This document shows, piece after piece, positions 11,195-19,776 of a DNA stretch of 64,000 bases. Below the pieces are notes generated by a model that saw nothing but the letters and a program-made list of their open reading frames with translations, did not search any database and was not told the DNA's origin. The position numbers and the translations under genes are program-made. Location: assembly GCF_038002605.1 (NCBI RefSeq), contig NZ_JBBOCT010000001.1:1302001-1366000 (forward strand), written 5' to 3'. The stretch's first letter is position 1. Each line of letters begins with the position of its first letter. The DNA comes from Bacillus sp. FSL K6-3431. GTDB lineage: Bacteria; Bacillota; Bacilli; Bacillales; Bacillaceae_C.

Positions 11195-11854
11195 TTATTC
11201 CATTACCTTTTTCTCAAAGCGGTTGATATCAGAGTCGGCACCAATCACGATAAGGATATCTCCTTTTCTAAATGGTTCTTCAGCCAATGGAGAAACATTA
11301 ATTTCAGTGCCACGTTTTATAGCAACGATATTTAGCCCATATCTTGCCCTTACATCTAATTCTATAAGTGTTCGCCCTGCTAAGCGCTCATTCACCATTA
11401 TTTCTACTATACTATACTCATCTGATAACTCTAGATAATCTAGCACATTATTTGATACGATAAAATGAGCAATTCTTTTTCCCATATCTCGTTCAGGGTG
11501 GACAACATGATCTGCACCAATTTTTCGTAACACCTTTTCATGATAATCATTTTGCGCTTTTACAGTAATATGATTCACACCGACTTCTTTTAGTATTAAA
11601 GTTGTCAAAATACTTGACTGGATATCATCACCAATTGCCACAATTACATGATCGAAGTTACGGACCCCCAGACTTTTTAACACACTTTCGTCAGTTGTAT
11701 CAGCAATGACAGCTTGTGTAGCGATAGAAGCAAATTCATTTACTCTATCTTCATCCTTATCCATCGCAAGCACTTCCATACCATGTTCAATTAATTCGCG
11801 GCAAATGCTACCGCCAAAACGCCCAAGACCAATAACTGCAAATTGTTTTTTCAA
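11195..11854 (-). CDS. ktrC: K+ channel regulatory subunit KtrC
   Basis: 219-residue RCK protein that gates a Ktr potassium channel. An N-terminal Rossmann domain (VIGLGRFGGSIC) with acidic residues for nucleotide binding is followed by an RCK_C domain from about residue 135. The start is TTG at 11854 with GGAGG close upstream; the ATG at 11884 lacks such a site. Near-identical in pattern to B. subtilis KtrC (YkqB). Its membrane partner KtrD is at 47.2-48.6 kb in this window. RCK_C domains of KtrC-type proteins bind c-di-AMP, which inhibits transport. Confidence 0.95.
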   Translation of the reverse strand: MKKQFAVIGLGRFGGSICRELIEHGMEVLAMDKDEDRVNEFASIATQAVIADTTDESVLKSLGVRNFDHVIVAIGDDIQSSILTTLILKEVGVNHITVKAQNDYHEKVLRKIGADHVVHPERDMGKRIAHFIVSNNVLDYLELSDEYSIVEIMVNERLAGRTLIELDVRARYGLNIVAIKRGTEINVSPLAEEPFRKGDILIVIGADSDINRFEKKVME

Positions 11855-12008
11855 ACTTATTCCTCCATATATACTATTGAACACATTTTAGCATAGCTAG
11901 ACAAATATACGCATTCTATTTACAATACAAAAAAAACAAAAAACATCCATTTTTTTGTTGGTATCCTTAACAATAGGAACTATAGTTTCGCATAAATGAT
12001 AACAAAGT

Positions 12009-12644
12009 CTATTTGTTAACGAGCTTATTTTGGAATGCATAAATCACTGCCTGTGTTCGATCTTGCACCTCGAGTTTTCCTAATACATTACTAACATGGG
12101 TTTTTACTGTTTTCAAACCAATAAAAAGTTGATCAGCAATTTCTTGATTTGATTTTCCTTCTGTCATCAATAACAGAATTTCACGCTCTCTATTTGTAAG
12201 ACTTTCATGGCGCGGAGACTCTTTTCCTTTTTGCATTCTCTCCATCATTTTTCCTGTGACCTCAGGCTCTAGAACAGATTGACCTTTATATGTAGTTCTA
12301 ATAGCCTCGGCTATTTCATTTGCATTTGAAGTTTTCAAAATATAACTTACTGCACCTGCTTCAAGGGCAGGATATACTTTATCATCATCCAAAAAACTTG
12401 TTACTATAATAATTCTCGCTGTTGGCCACTTTTCTATTATTGCTTTCGTAGCCTCAATCCCATCCATAACATCCATAACGAGATCCATTAAAATAATATC
12501 AGGGCGCAATGCCAGCGCTTGCTCTACGCCAAGTAAGCCGTCCTCTGCTTCTGCAATAACTTCTATATCCGGTTGCAAAGATAGGTAGGCTGATACACCA
12601 ATTCGAACCATTTCATGATCATCTACTAATAATACCTTAATCAT
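12009..12644 (-). CDS. liaR: Response regulator LiaR
   Basis: 211-residue NarL/FixJ-type response regulator. The receiver domain has Asp8/Asp9 and phospho-acceptor Asp54 in ILMDLVMD. The C-terminal LuxR helix-turn-helix begins at [19 protein letters not shown]. It overlaps the end of liaS by 8 bases. In Bacillales LiaR activates liaIH when cell-wall antibiotics perturb lipid II cycling. Confidence 0.94.
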   Translation of the reverse strand: MIKVLLVDDHEMVRIGVSAYLSLQPDIEVIAEAEDGLLGVEQALALRPDIILMDLVMDVMDGIEATKAIIEKWPTARIIIVTSFLDDDKVYPALEAGAVSYILKTSNANEIAEAIRTTYKGQSVLEPEVTGKMMERMQKGKESPRHESLTNREREILLLMTEGKSNQEIADQLFIGLKTVKTHVSNVLGKLEVQDRTQAVIYAFQNKLVNK

Positions 12645-13680
12645 TTATCTCATCCTTTTGCATTAAAATTGGCACCTTCACTTCAATGCTTGATCCTTTT
12701 CCAATAATACTTACTAGTTTTATATTACCGCCAATTTCGGAAGCACGTTCTTTAATATTTGTTAGACCATATGAACTAGTTTTCGTGCTATCCACGTCAA
12801 ATCCCTTACCATTATCAGCGATTTTTAAAAATACCATTTGATTTATCTGTCTCAAAACTACTTCCAATCTAGTCGCCTTCGCATGACGCAATGTATTAGA
12901 AACTGCTTCCTGGACAATTCTGAATAAATGGTCCTCCACACCTTTATCTAATTTTATATTTTGTATATTCCAGACCACTTCCATTGGAAGTTTAGCTGTT
13001 AATTCAGACAAAACTTCTTCCATTCCTTTTTTTAAACTCTTACCTTCTAACTGAATAGGTCGTAAATGTAAAAGTAACGCCCTCATCTCTGATTGCGCTT
13101 CATTTATTATTCCTTCAACCAAATTACGTTGTTTTACAGCAGTTTCACTGGAAGGATCAGGATTTTGATTGATTGCAGATAATAACATCGTAGCCGCAAA
13201 TAATTGTTGGCTGACGGAATCATGTAGTTCTCTCGCCAATCTATTTCTTTCTTTCGTTAATACCTCTTCTTTTAATTGGCTATTCCACTCGACACGCTCA
13301 CTGGCTAATTTTTGTTGAATGTGCGTCTGCTCTTTTAAGCGTAGAGAAATTCTAACAATTTTTTCCCAGATAAAATCGTCTTTATATTTTGTCTTTAGAT
13401 TATCTAATTGATAATTTCCTTGTTCTATTTCCATCAACCCTGCTGCAATCTCTTCATTTTTTTGATGTACTGTTGTTCCAATGATCCATCCCGTTACAGC
13501 CCCAAATAAAACGCTAGAGAATAAAATAAAAATGCCGCTTGGGATGAGAAATATTTTATTTTGCAATAGCGTATCATACCAATTGGCATCAACTATAAAC
13601 AGTAATATGATACCAACAAATAAAGCTGTGACAATTGAAACAAAAGCAAAGTACCAAGAGAATGTCATTTGGGTCTTCAT
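12637..13680 (-). CDS. liaS: Sensor histidine kinase LiaS
   Basis: 347-residue kinase with two N-terminal membrane spans (about 10-30 and 45-70), a HAMP-like linker and a HisKA_3 domain with the phospho-acceptor His153 in [13 protein letters not shown]. The ATPase domain is readable at IADNGKGFD. The extracellular loop is very short, typical of intramembrane-sensing kinases that depend on an accessory membrane protein, here LiaF. Start overlaps liaF by 4 bases. Confidence 0.94.
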   Translation of the reverse strand: MKTQMTFSWYFAFVSIVTALFVGIILLFIVDANWYDTLLQNKIFLIPSGIFILFSSVLFGAVTGWIIGTTVHQKNEEIAAGLMEIEQGNYQLDNLKTKYKDDFIWEKIVRISLRLKEQTHIQQKLASERVEWNSQLKEEVLTKERNRLARELHDSVSQQLFAATMLLSAINQNPDPSSETAVKQRNLVEGIINEAQSEMRALLLHLRPIQLEGKSLKKGMEEVLSELTAKLPMEVVWNIQNIKLDKGVEDHLFRIVQEAVSNTLRHAKATRLEVVLRQINQMVFLKIADNGKGFDVDSTKTSSYGLTNIKERASEIGGNIKLVSIIGKGSSIEVKVPILMQKDEIND

Positions 13681-14399
13681 ATTCTCTTCACCTCAACGTT
13701 ACCAATCATCACATTCGTGATGATTTTCACCGTCCGTAAAGCTGTTTCCCCACTGTCCGGATAATAAATAAGATTGGAATTAAATAATTCCGATTCCTCG
13801 TTAAACACGGTTAACTTGCCACTGATAGTTGAATGATTTACGATAATATTTGCATCAAATGGAACAAGCAGTTGGACATCTCCTACAAAGCTTCTAATGA
13901 CAACAACACTTTCACCGGGAGGAAACATGGTCATTCCAAGATCGATGACTGTATCACCAAATCCACACTGAATATTAATATCATCCCATTCAAACACTTC
14001 ATTTACGATTCGCTTATTGCCGAAAAGTCTATTTTTTATAAATGGTGTTCTTTTTTTATAACTAGGTTTAGGTTCAGGTGCAGCAGTTTCTACTATTAAT
14101 CTATGCGGTTCTTTTTTATATTTTGAATAATGAATGAGGAAGTAAATAACTGTAGCGATAATAAAAAACTTAAAAAAGGCGGAGGAAAGAATAGCTATAG
14201 CTACTAAAGAAATACCAGCAATTAGATAAATATTTCCTTTCCCTTTTTTATTTCGCTTTTTCATACTAATATAGATGAAGAAAAATCCTATTAAAAGAGG
14301 GACGAATATCCGCAAATTAAATAATAATTCCAAGCCCATCCCTATAGCTGTAATTAACATGAACCAGCCGACAAGACTCGTTTTGCTCATGCTTTTCAT
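13677..14399 (-). CDS. liaF: LiaF, inhibitor of LiaS
   Basis: 240 residues. Hydrophobic N-terminal segments (about 8-90) form several membrane spans, followed by a soluble C-terminal beta-rich domain (DUF2154-like) carrying the conserved GDTVIDLG stretch. The start at 14399 has GGGGAGGG upstream; an in-frame start at 14429 is less likely. LiaF keeps LiaS inactive without stress. It forms the liaFSR unit by overlapping genes. Confidence 0.92.
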   Translation of the reverse strand: MKSMSKTSLVGWFMLITAIGMGLELLFNLRIFVPLLIGFFFIYISMKKRNKKGKGNIYLIAGISLVAIAILSSAFFKFFIIATVIYFLIHYSKYKKEPHRLIVETAAPEPKPSYKKRTPFIKNRLFGNKRIVNEVFEWDDINIQCGFGDTVIDLGMTMFPPGESVVVIRSFVGDVQLLVPFDANIIVNHSTISGKLTVFNEESELFNSNLIYYPDSGETALRTVKIITNVMIGNVEVKRI

Positions 14400-14641
14400 T
14401 CGACCCTCCCCTTTCCTCTGTGGATGCATTCTTAGAAGTAAGAAAGGCGTAAGGTCGCCTCTCTCTACAAGTTTAGAAAAATGAAGTCTTTCAGAGATAC
14501 TTTATTTTATCTTTCTTGACGTGCGAGCTGCATAGACATTTACATTTGATACAGCATTAGATGACTATTCATTCTCTATCCTCTGTTCCATTTTACACTT
14601 AAATCAACGAACTAGGCTATTATATACTACTATAGTAAATG
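14400..14641. other. liaH-liaF intergenic gap (liaG missing)
   Basis: 242 bases without a gene where B. subtilis carries liaG. On the minus strand a small hairpin AGGCG...CGCCT followed by TTTCTT (about 14438-14465) lies just before liaF and could act as a weak terminator or processing site. That would let liaIH be made in excess over liaFSR. I see no decayed liaG coding sequence. Confidence 0.45.
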
Positions 14642-15304
14642 TTATTGTACCACGTTTTCAATGACCGGATTTGCTTTTTCAGTATGATTCATTTCTTTTG
14701 CTAGTTTTTGGATTTTTGCATCAAATACAGTAATTTCATATTCAGTATCCACATGTGCTTCTTTTCGATTCATTGTTGATTCAATACTTTCAAACTTCTC
14801 CGCAGCATTGCCAAACTCTGATTCATCAAGGACCTTATTCATTTTTTCTTTCATGGAAAGTATATTTTCCCTACCCATTAATTCCAGTCGCTTTATATGC
14901 ATATCTTTGACTCGGTATTTCATTTCTTCATGCTTTTGTTCTAGATCTGCTAATTGATCCAAAGCTTTTTCATAAGACTCATTGAGACGTCCGGCTTGCT
15001 GCTCCGCCTGAACTTGGTACCGAAGAGCTGTTTCTGCAAGATCATGAGCACCAGCTTCTGTTGCCAATTTTACTTGATCTCTTCTCTTTTCAGTTAAAGC
15101 TTGCGAAATTTTTAATTCTTTGTAGAACTCATCTTTTAACATTCTTTGTCTTTCAATTAATTTACTTGCCTTTTCTACTTCAGCTTCACTTTCACGAACA
15201 TATTTATTAAGTAGTGTAATCGGATTTTCTTTATCTGTCATTATTGACACTTCATTAAACTCCGTAGCGATAGATTGTTTTATTTTTTCAAATATATTTG
15301 TCAT
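14642..15304 (-). CDS. liaH: LiaH, PspA/IM30-family envelope-stress protein
   Basis: 220-residue, almost entirely alpha-helical PspA-family protein with the expected long coiled coils from about residue 25 to 190. PspA-family proteins form large rings or rods on the inner membrane face and guard against cell-envelope damage. Encoded 14 bases after liaI, the integral-membrane recruiter. It should be strongly induced by LiaR. Confidence 0.94.
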   Translation of the reverse strand: MTNIFEKIKQSIATEFNEVSIMTDKENPITLLNKYVRESEAEVEKASKLIERQRMLKDEFYKELKISQALTEKRRDQVKLATEAGAHDLAETALRYQVQAEQQAGRLNESYEKALDQLADLEQKHEEMKYRVKDMHIKRLELMGRENILSMKEKMNKVLDESEFGNAAEKFESIESTMNRKEAHVDTEYEITVFDAKIQKLAKEMNHTEKANPVIENVVQ

Positions 15305-15318
15305 ACTGTTTCCTCTCC

Positions 15319-15672
15319 TTATGCTTTATTATTTTCTAGATCTTTCCACTGACGATCAAATCCAGCGAACGGATCATCCTTTTCAGGTGCGGGTGTATAA
15401 TCTTTTTTCTTCCAATGTTTATATCCTGTATAAAGGAAGTAAACTGCTACTATACCAATTACTCCAGGAATACTCCCCAATAGACCAGAAATTCCAATTA
15501 ATCCAATCACAGCCCACATCACTTTCATCATAGTTGAGTCGGTAGCCATGAATTGTTTTAGTGAAAAGTAAACAATAAGCAAGCTAATCGCCAATCCTAT
15601 TATCGGTCCAATACTTGAGAGAACTATAATCCCTAAAATCACAGCCGCTGAAATCCATAAAAACTTTTTCAT
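15319..15672 (-). CDS. liaI: LiaI, membrane anchor for LiaH
   Basis: 117 residues with hydrophobic spans at about 1-40 and 48-85 and a polar C-terminal tail rich in Lys, Asp and Pro. First gene of the lia operon with AAAGGAGG upstream. LiaI-type proteins recruit LiaH to the membrane. Identification rests mainly on membrane topology and position before liaH. Confidence 0.88.
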   Translation of the reverse strand: MKKFLWISAAVILGIIVLSSIGPIIGLAISLLIVYFSLKQFMATDSTMMKVMWAVIGLIGISGLLGSIPGVIGIVAVYFLYTGYKHWKKKDYTPAPEKDDPFAGFDRQWKDLENNKA

Positions 15673-15712
15673 TTCTTTTACCTCCTTTCGTTCCTTATGA
15701 CTTTACTTTAAA

Positions 15713-15771
15713 GGATTATGTAAGAATCAGTAACCAGCCTGAGCAGGATTTTTAACTAAGACCTAAGACTG
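15713..15771 (-). promoter_or_regulatory. Candidate LiaR-controlled promoter of liaI
   Basis: Reading the minus strand, CATAAT (15715-15720) is a reasonable -10, with no good -35 at the right distance, as expected for an activator-dependent promoter. About 36 bases further upstream is a tandem GTCTTAG-GTCTTAG (15756-15769), centred near -57, a sensible place for a response regulator. Assignment to LiaR is inference from position. Confidence 0.4.
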
Positions 15772-15995
15772 ATAGATAGAAAAACGAAAACATCTTTACT
15801 TGGTATCGAGTTAATAGGACATTAGATAGGTTCTTCAAACGCCGACGAAATACGGGACTTACTTTAAAGCCATTAGTGCACTTTCTAGAAAAGAAAATAA
15901 ACTAAAAGAACAAATGAAAAGCAAAATGTTTAATTTTATTTAAAAAGAGGGTATTAACTATTAAGCAGCTCGTTGTGAAAGGAAAGTGGAGGTTA
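15772..15995. other. Divergent liaI-mgtE spacer
   Basis: Part of a 323-base gene-free interval between liaI and mgtE. I looked for an M-box (Mg2+) riboswitch ahead of mgtE and did not see its conserved core. A purine-rich GAGGG at about 15948 is too far from the mgtE start to be its RBS. Nothing else stands out. Confidence 0.4.
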
Positions 15996-17351
15996 TTGAT
16001 CACTGCAAAAAGGGAAAAGGATACTTTAATTATTCTTGAAAAGATAAAATCAGAGGAATACGAAGGAATAAATAACTTTTTTAGAAATAAAAGACCTTAT
16101 GATATGGCAATGATTTTCCAAAGTCTTCCCGAACGCCACCGTGCATCTATTCTATTTAATATTGAGGATTCTACTTTAGCTAGCATCATCCAAAAGCTGA
16201 ACATCACACACCAGCTAGAGCTGATAAGTAAAATTGGTCCAACAAGGGCAAATAAAGTATTATCATTATTAGATTCTTCCTTCCTCACTGCACTTTTAAG
16301 GAAATTCCCAAAAGTTCAATTAGAAAACTTTCTTAATGATACGAATGAACAATATGCAAATTATATTAAGCAAATGATGACCTATCCATCGGACTCGGCC
16401 GGTAGTCTAATGACAAATAATTATATATCAATAATTGGCACATGCACTGTATCCGAGGCAATTGAAAAGCTCAAATCATTAGCTCTCTATTCGGAAAGTA
16501 TTAATCATATGTATATTGTAGATCCTCTTGGCGAATTAATAGGCATGGTCGCTTATCGAGATTTACTTCTCTCAGACAGGCAGGAAATTTTGGCCAATAT
16601 TATGTTTGAACAAGTAATTTACGTTTCCGTTGATACAAAAAGAACAGAAATAGCCCGTCTTCTTAATAGATATGACTTTACAGCTTTACCCGTCATAAAC
16701 GGAAATCAAAAACTGGTCGGGATTATTACTTTCGATGATATGTTAGATATTATCCTTCACGAAACAAGCGATGATTACACAAAGTTATCCGCAACAAGCA
16801 AAGAAATTGATTTTGATACAAAACCATTTATAGCAGCATACCGTAGATTGCCATGGTTAATCATTCTATTGTTTATCGGACTTGTTTCCGGCAGTATTAT
16901 TGCAAAATTCGAATCTATTTTGGATCAGGTCGTGGCGTTGGCTTTTTTCATGCCTTTAATTGCTGGAATGACCGGAAATACAGGAACACAATCTTTAGCA
17001 GTTGTTATTCGCGGCCTTGCCGAAAAGGAAATAGATACAAACACAGTTTTTAAATTAGTATTTCGAGAATTAAAGGTTAGCTTAATCATTGGAGTAACTT
17101 GCGGATTCCTTATATCTGTCATTGCATTCATCTGGCAAGGAAACTTTTATTTAGGTTTAGTTGTTGGTACTTCACTCTTAATAACATTAATATTAGGGAC
17201 AATAGCAGGTACGGTCATTCCACTTATTCTATATAAATTCAACCTGGACCCCGCTGTAGCTTCAGGACCACTTATTACAACAGTAAATGACATATTCTCT
17301 TTGATTACCTATTTCACTATTGCATCTTGGTTTATCAGGAAATTAATATAA
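15996..17351 (+). CDS. mgtE: MgtE-type magnesium transporter
   Basis: About 451 residues from TTG 15996 (GTGGAGG just upstream); a GTG at 15975 lacks an RBS. An N-terminal helical Mg2+-sensing domain (about 1-125) is followed by a CBS pair (about 130-250) and five C-terminal membrane segments with the MgtE signature GMTGNTGTQSLAVVIRGLA. MgtE dimers are channels that close when intracellular Mg2+ fills the N and CBS domains. The gene stands alone, divergent from lia. Confidence 0.94.
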   Translation: MITAKREKDTLIILEKIKSEEYEGINNFFRNKRPYDMAMIFQSLPERHRASILFNIEDSTLASIIQKLNITHQLELISKIGPTRANKVLSLLDSSFLTALLRKFPKVQLENFLNDTNEQYANYIKQMMTYPSDSAGSLMTNNYISIIGTCTVSEAIEKLKSLALYSESINHMYIVDPLGELIGMVAYRDLLLSDRQEILANIMFEQVIYVSVDTKRTEIARLLNRYDFTALPVINGNQKLVGIITFDDMLDIILHETSDDYTKLSATSKEIDFDTKPFIAAYRRLPWLIILLFIGLVSGSIIAKFESILDQVVALAFFMPLIAGMTGNTGTQSLAVVIRGLAEKEIDTNTVFKLVFRELKVSLIIGVTCGFLISVIAFIWQGNFYLGLVVGTSLLITLILGTIAGTVIPLILYKFNLDPAVASGPLITTVNDIFSLITYFTIASWFIRKLI

Positions 17352-17440
17352 CACAAGAAAAGCATAAACATCAGCTGATTGTGACATCAATCCCGAGGCC
17401 TTCCCAAGCTAACTACATCTCTAATACGAAAACTTCTATA

Positions 17441-17478
17441 AAAAAAACAAAGGATCATTAAAATATCCTTTGTTTTTT
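17441..17478. terminator. Bidirectional terminator between mgtE and cvfB
   Basis: Stem AAAACAAAGGAT / ATCCTTTGTTTT with A/T runs on both sides, lying between two convergent genes. Confidence 0.88.
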
Positions 17479-17485
17479 CATTTTA

Positions 17486-18334
17486 TTATTCTTTTATATT
17501 TGTCCATCCGTCGTTTTGGTTAATTTTCTCTTCTTTCATTAACTTGCCTAGTGCTCGTTTAAAAGCACCTTTACTCATATCAAATCTTGTCTTAATCTCT
17601 TCAGGAAGACTTTTATCACTATAAGGCATTGATCCCCCACGCTCAATTATATACTTGTATATCTTTTCCGCATCTACATCCATTTGTTCATAGCTTCTTG
17701 GCAGTAGTGAAACATTTATTGTTCCATCTTCTTTCACATCCACAACGCGGCCTTCTATCAACTGTCCAAGCCGCGGCTCCTCTTCACGCTGTGATTCATG
17801 AATAAAGCCCATATGCCCTTCTTCTGTAATGATAAATGAACCAGCTAGTAGTAAACGATAAACGGTACCTTTGATATTTTTATTAAATAGACTACGATCG
17901 GCAGGAATAGAAAGGTCTCTCATTACATCCTCTGTCCCTATTTTGCCAAATAACCTATCTTTATTATCCAATTTTAAGGAACAATATAGCTTGTCTCCAA
18001 TACTTGGCCATAAATGATGGAGCTCAGGCAAATCGTCCATAGAAACGAGAATGTCTTTTTTTAAACCAATATCGACAAACGCGCCAAGATTTTTCTTTAC
18101 TTCTACAACCTCTACCCAATCATATTTTCCCAACTGTACATTCGGTATTACTTCTGATGCACATAGCCGCCCTTCATGATCCTGGTATAGAAAAACTTCT
18201 ATATCTTGATCAATAAATATTTCACCAACCACGTCGGTTTGGTGTAATAATACATCTTCTTCTCCATCTGATAAAAAATAACCAAATGGTGCCTCTCGAA
18301 CTACTCTTAATGTTACGATCGTACCAGCTTCCAT
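17486..18334 (-). CDS. cvfB: S1-domain RNA-binding protein CvfB/YitL
   Basis: 282 residues from ATG 18334 (GGGGATT upstream); the longer frame to 18394 has no RBS. It has successive S1-like OB folds (segments containing PFGYFL, LGAFVDIGLKKDIL and GHMGFIHES) and a C-terminal winged helix after about residue 215. CvfB of Staphylococcus and YitL of B. subtilis share this layout. It binds RNA and modulates virulence or stress gene expression in relatives; its role here is unknown. Confidence 0.9.
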   Translation of the reverse strand: MEAGTIVTLRVVREAPFGYFLSDGEEDVLLHQTDVVGEIFIDQDIEVFLYQDHEGRLCASEVIPNVQLGKYDWVEVVEVKKNLGAFVDIGLKKDILVSMDDLPELHHLWPSIGDKLYCSLKLDNKDRLFGKIGTEDVMRDLSIPADRSLFNKNIKGTVYRLLLAGSFIITEEGHMGFIHESQREEEPRLGQLIEGRVVDVKEDGTINVSLLPRSYEQMDVDAEKIYKYIIERGGSMPYSDKSLPEEIKTRFDMSKGAFKRALGKLMKEEKINQNDGWTNIKE

Positions 18335-18426
18335 TATAAATCCCCTGCTTTCAAAAAATCCTTCAATTGATAATACTAAGTATAACATGTCCATAGAGAC
18401 ACGTATAATTACAGGAAATTCCGTAA

Positions 18427-19584
18427 TTAATTTGCCATCACTGGCTTATTTCCCTCATCCTTGCGATATTTTATATACAAAGAGAAACAAATTCCCGCCC
18501 CAATTAAAGCAGAAATTGATGCTCCCTTATATATAAAACCCGCTCCATAATATTCCATGAAATAGCCGCCCAATGAATTACCAATTATCGCTCCAAGACC
18601 TGCATATGTTGCAAAATATATTGTCTGCCCTGTCGCTAGCATTTCTCTAGGTACGATTGTTGCTACATATTGTAAACTAGCCACCATAAAAATGGCAAAA
18701 GTAACGCTATGCATCGTTTGAGAAAGAACCAGCATAAGAGGATCCTCCAGATAAGCGTATAAAAACCATCGTAGCGAATAAAACACTCCCGAAATACCGA
18801 TTAATACGAGCAATGGTATTCTTTTCATCAGTATGTACATTAGTCCTATCACGGGAACTTCACTTAAGGATGATGTCATCCACGCTAGACCAACTTGACT
18901 TTCAGATGCACCAAGATTTTTCAAATAAAGACCGAGCATTCCATCATTCATTCTAGTCGTTGTACCAATAAACAATGAGGCCATCAAAAACATTAAATAC
19001 TTCGGATTTTTCAATGTATCTTTTATTGCCTCGGCTGTAATTGGCGCCCTACTTACTTGTGAATCTTTTAATCTGGTTGCAATAATAAATGCTAGTACAA
19101 TGAGTGCTGCATACACATACCATAAATACTCGATCCCCACTTTCCCAATCAAATAACCAATAATAAGAGAAGCAAAAGCAAAACCAATGGAACCCCAGAT
19201 ACGAATGGAACCATAACTAACACCTTTTTCTTGCGCATATGCTGTTGACATACTATCAAGAAGCGGTTGAACAGGTGACATAAAAAAATGAAATACTAAC
19301 ATCGCAGCGGTTAAGAACAGCATGGATGTACCAAAGAAAATACCTGAACTTGTAAATAAGGAGATAACTAGTAAAAATAAAATAATCCTCTTAACCGTTT
19401 GCTGTCTATCTGAGATAATGCCCCAAAGTGGTTGGGAGAAAATAGCTATCAATGGGCCAACTGACAATAATAAGCCTATTTCTCCCGGACTCATTCCTTT
19501 ATACCGAAAAAACAGTGGTAAAAAGGCATTAATTAGGGACATTGTCCAATAATAAAAGAAATTAAATAAGGATAAAGGAAGCAT
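18427..19584 (-). CDS. MFS transporter (MFS_1-like / sugar-permease type)
   Basis: 385 residues, about 12 membrane spans, starting MLPLSLFNFFYYWTMSLINA with AAGGGGATT upstream. The loop-2 motif appears as QPLWGIISDRQQTVKRI, characteristic of major facilitator proteins, and the protein resembles the LacY/NucP-like MFS_1_like branch. Substrate unknown. It is followed in the same direction by cvfB about 90 bases on, so co-transcription is possible. Confidence 0.82.
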   Translation of the reverse strand: MLPLSLFNFFYYWTMSLINAFLPLFFRYKGMSPGEIGLLLSVGPLIAIFSQPLWGIISDRQQTVKRIILFLLVISLFTSSGIFFGTSMLFLTAAMLVFHFFMSPVQPLLDSMSTAYAQEKGVSYGSIRIWGSIGFAFASLIIGYLIGKVGIEYLWYVYAALIVLAFIIATRLKDSQVSRAPITAEAIKDTLKNPKYLMFLMASLFIGTTTRMNDGMLGLYLKNLGASESQVGLAWMTSSLSEVPVIGLMYILMKRIPLLVLIGISGVFYSLRWFLYAYLEDPLMLVLSQTMHSVTFAIFMVASLQYVATIVPREMLATGQTIYFATYAGLGAIIGNSLGGYFMEYYGAGFIYKGASISALIGAGICFSLYIKYRKDEGNKPVMAN

Positions 19585-19733
19585 ATTATGTAATCCCCTT
19601 GTTTATTTTTTAACTTGTTTTTAGCATATACTTTAAAACAACGATAATAGCCTATATCGGATTTTTGAACATACAAAAAGCCTATTTTCAGAACTTATAT
19701 TTTTCGGAAACTTATTGGTCCTATTTTTATCAT

Positions 19734-19773
19734 AAAAAAGGATGTGCGCAATCGAATGAGCACATCCTCTTTC
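19734..19773 (-). terminator. Terminator of the ABC exporter operon
   Basis: Stem GGATGTGC / GCACATCC, loop about 12 bases. On the minus strand it is followed by a T-run. It begins a few bases after the stop codon of the 608-residue ABC subunit. Confidence 0.85.
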
Positions 19774-19776
19774 TTC

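Noticed and set aside
11855..11884. ATG start of ktrC at 11884
   Set aside because: It would place GGAGG inside the coding region; TTG 11854 fits the RBS and the family length.
15772..15995. M-box magnesium riboswitch ahead of mgtE
   Set aside because: The conserved M-box core could not be found in the spacer.
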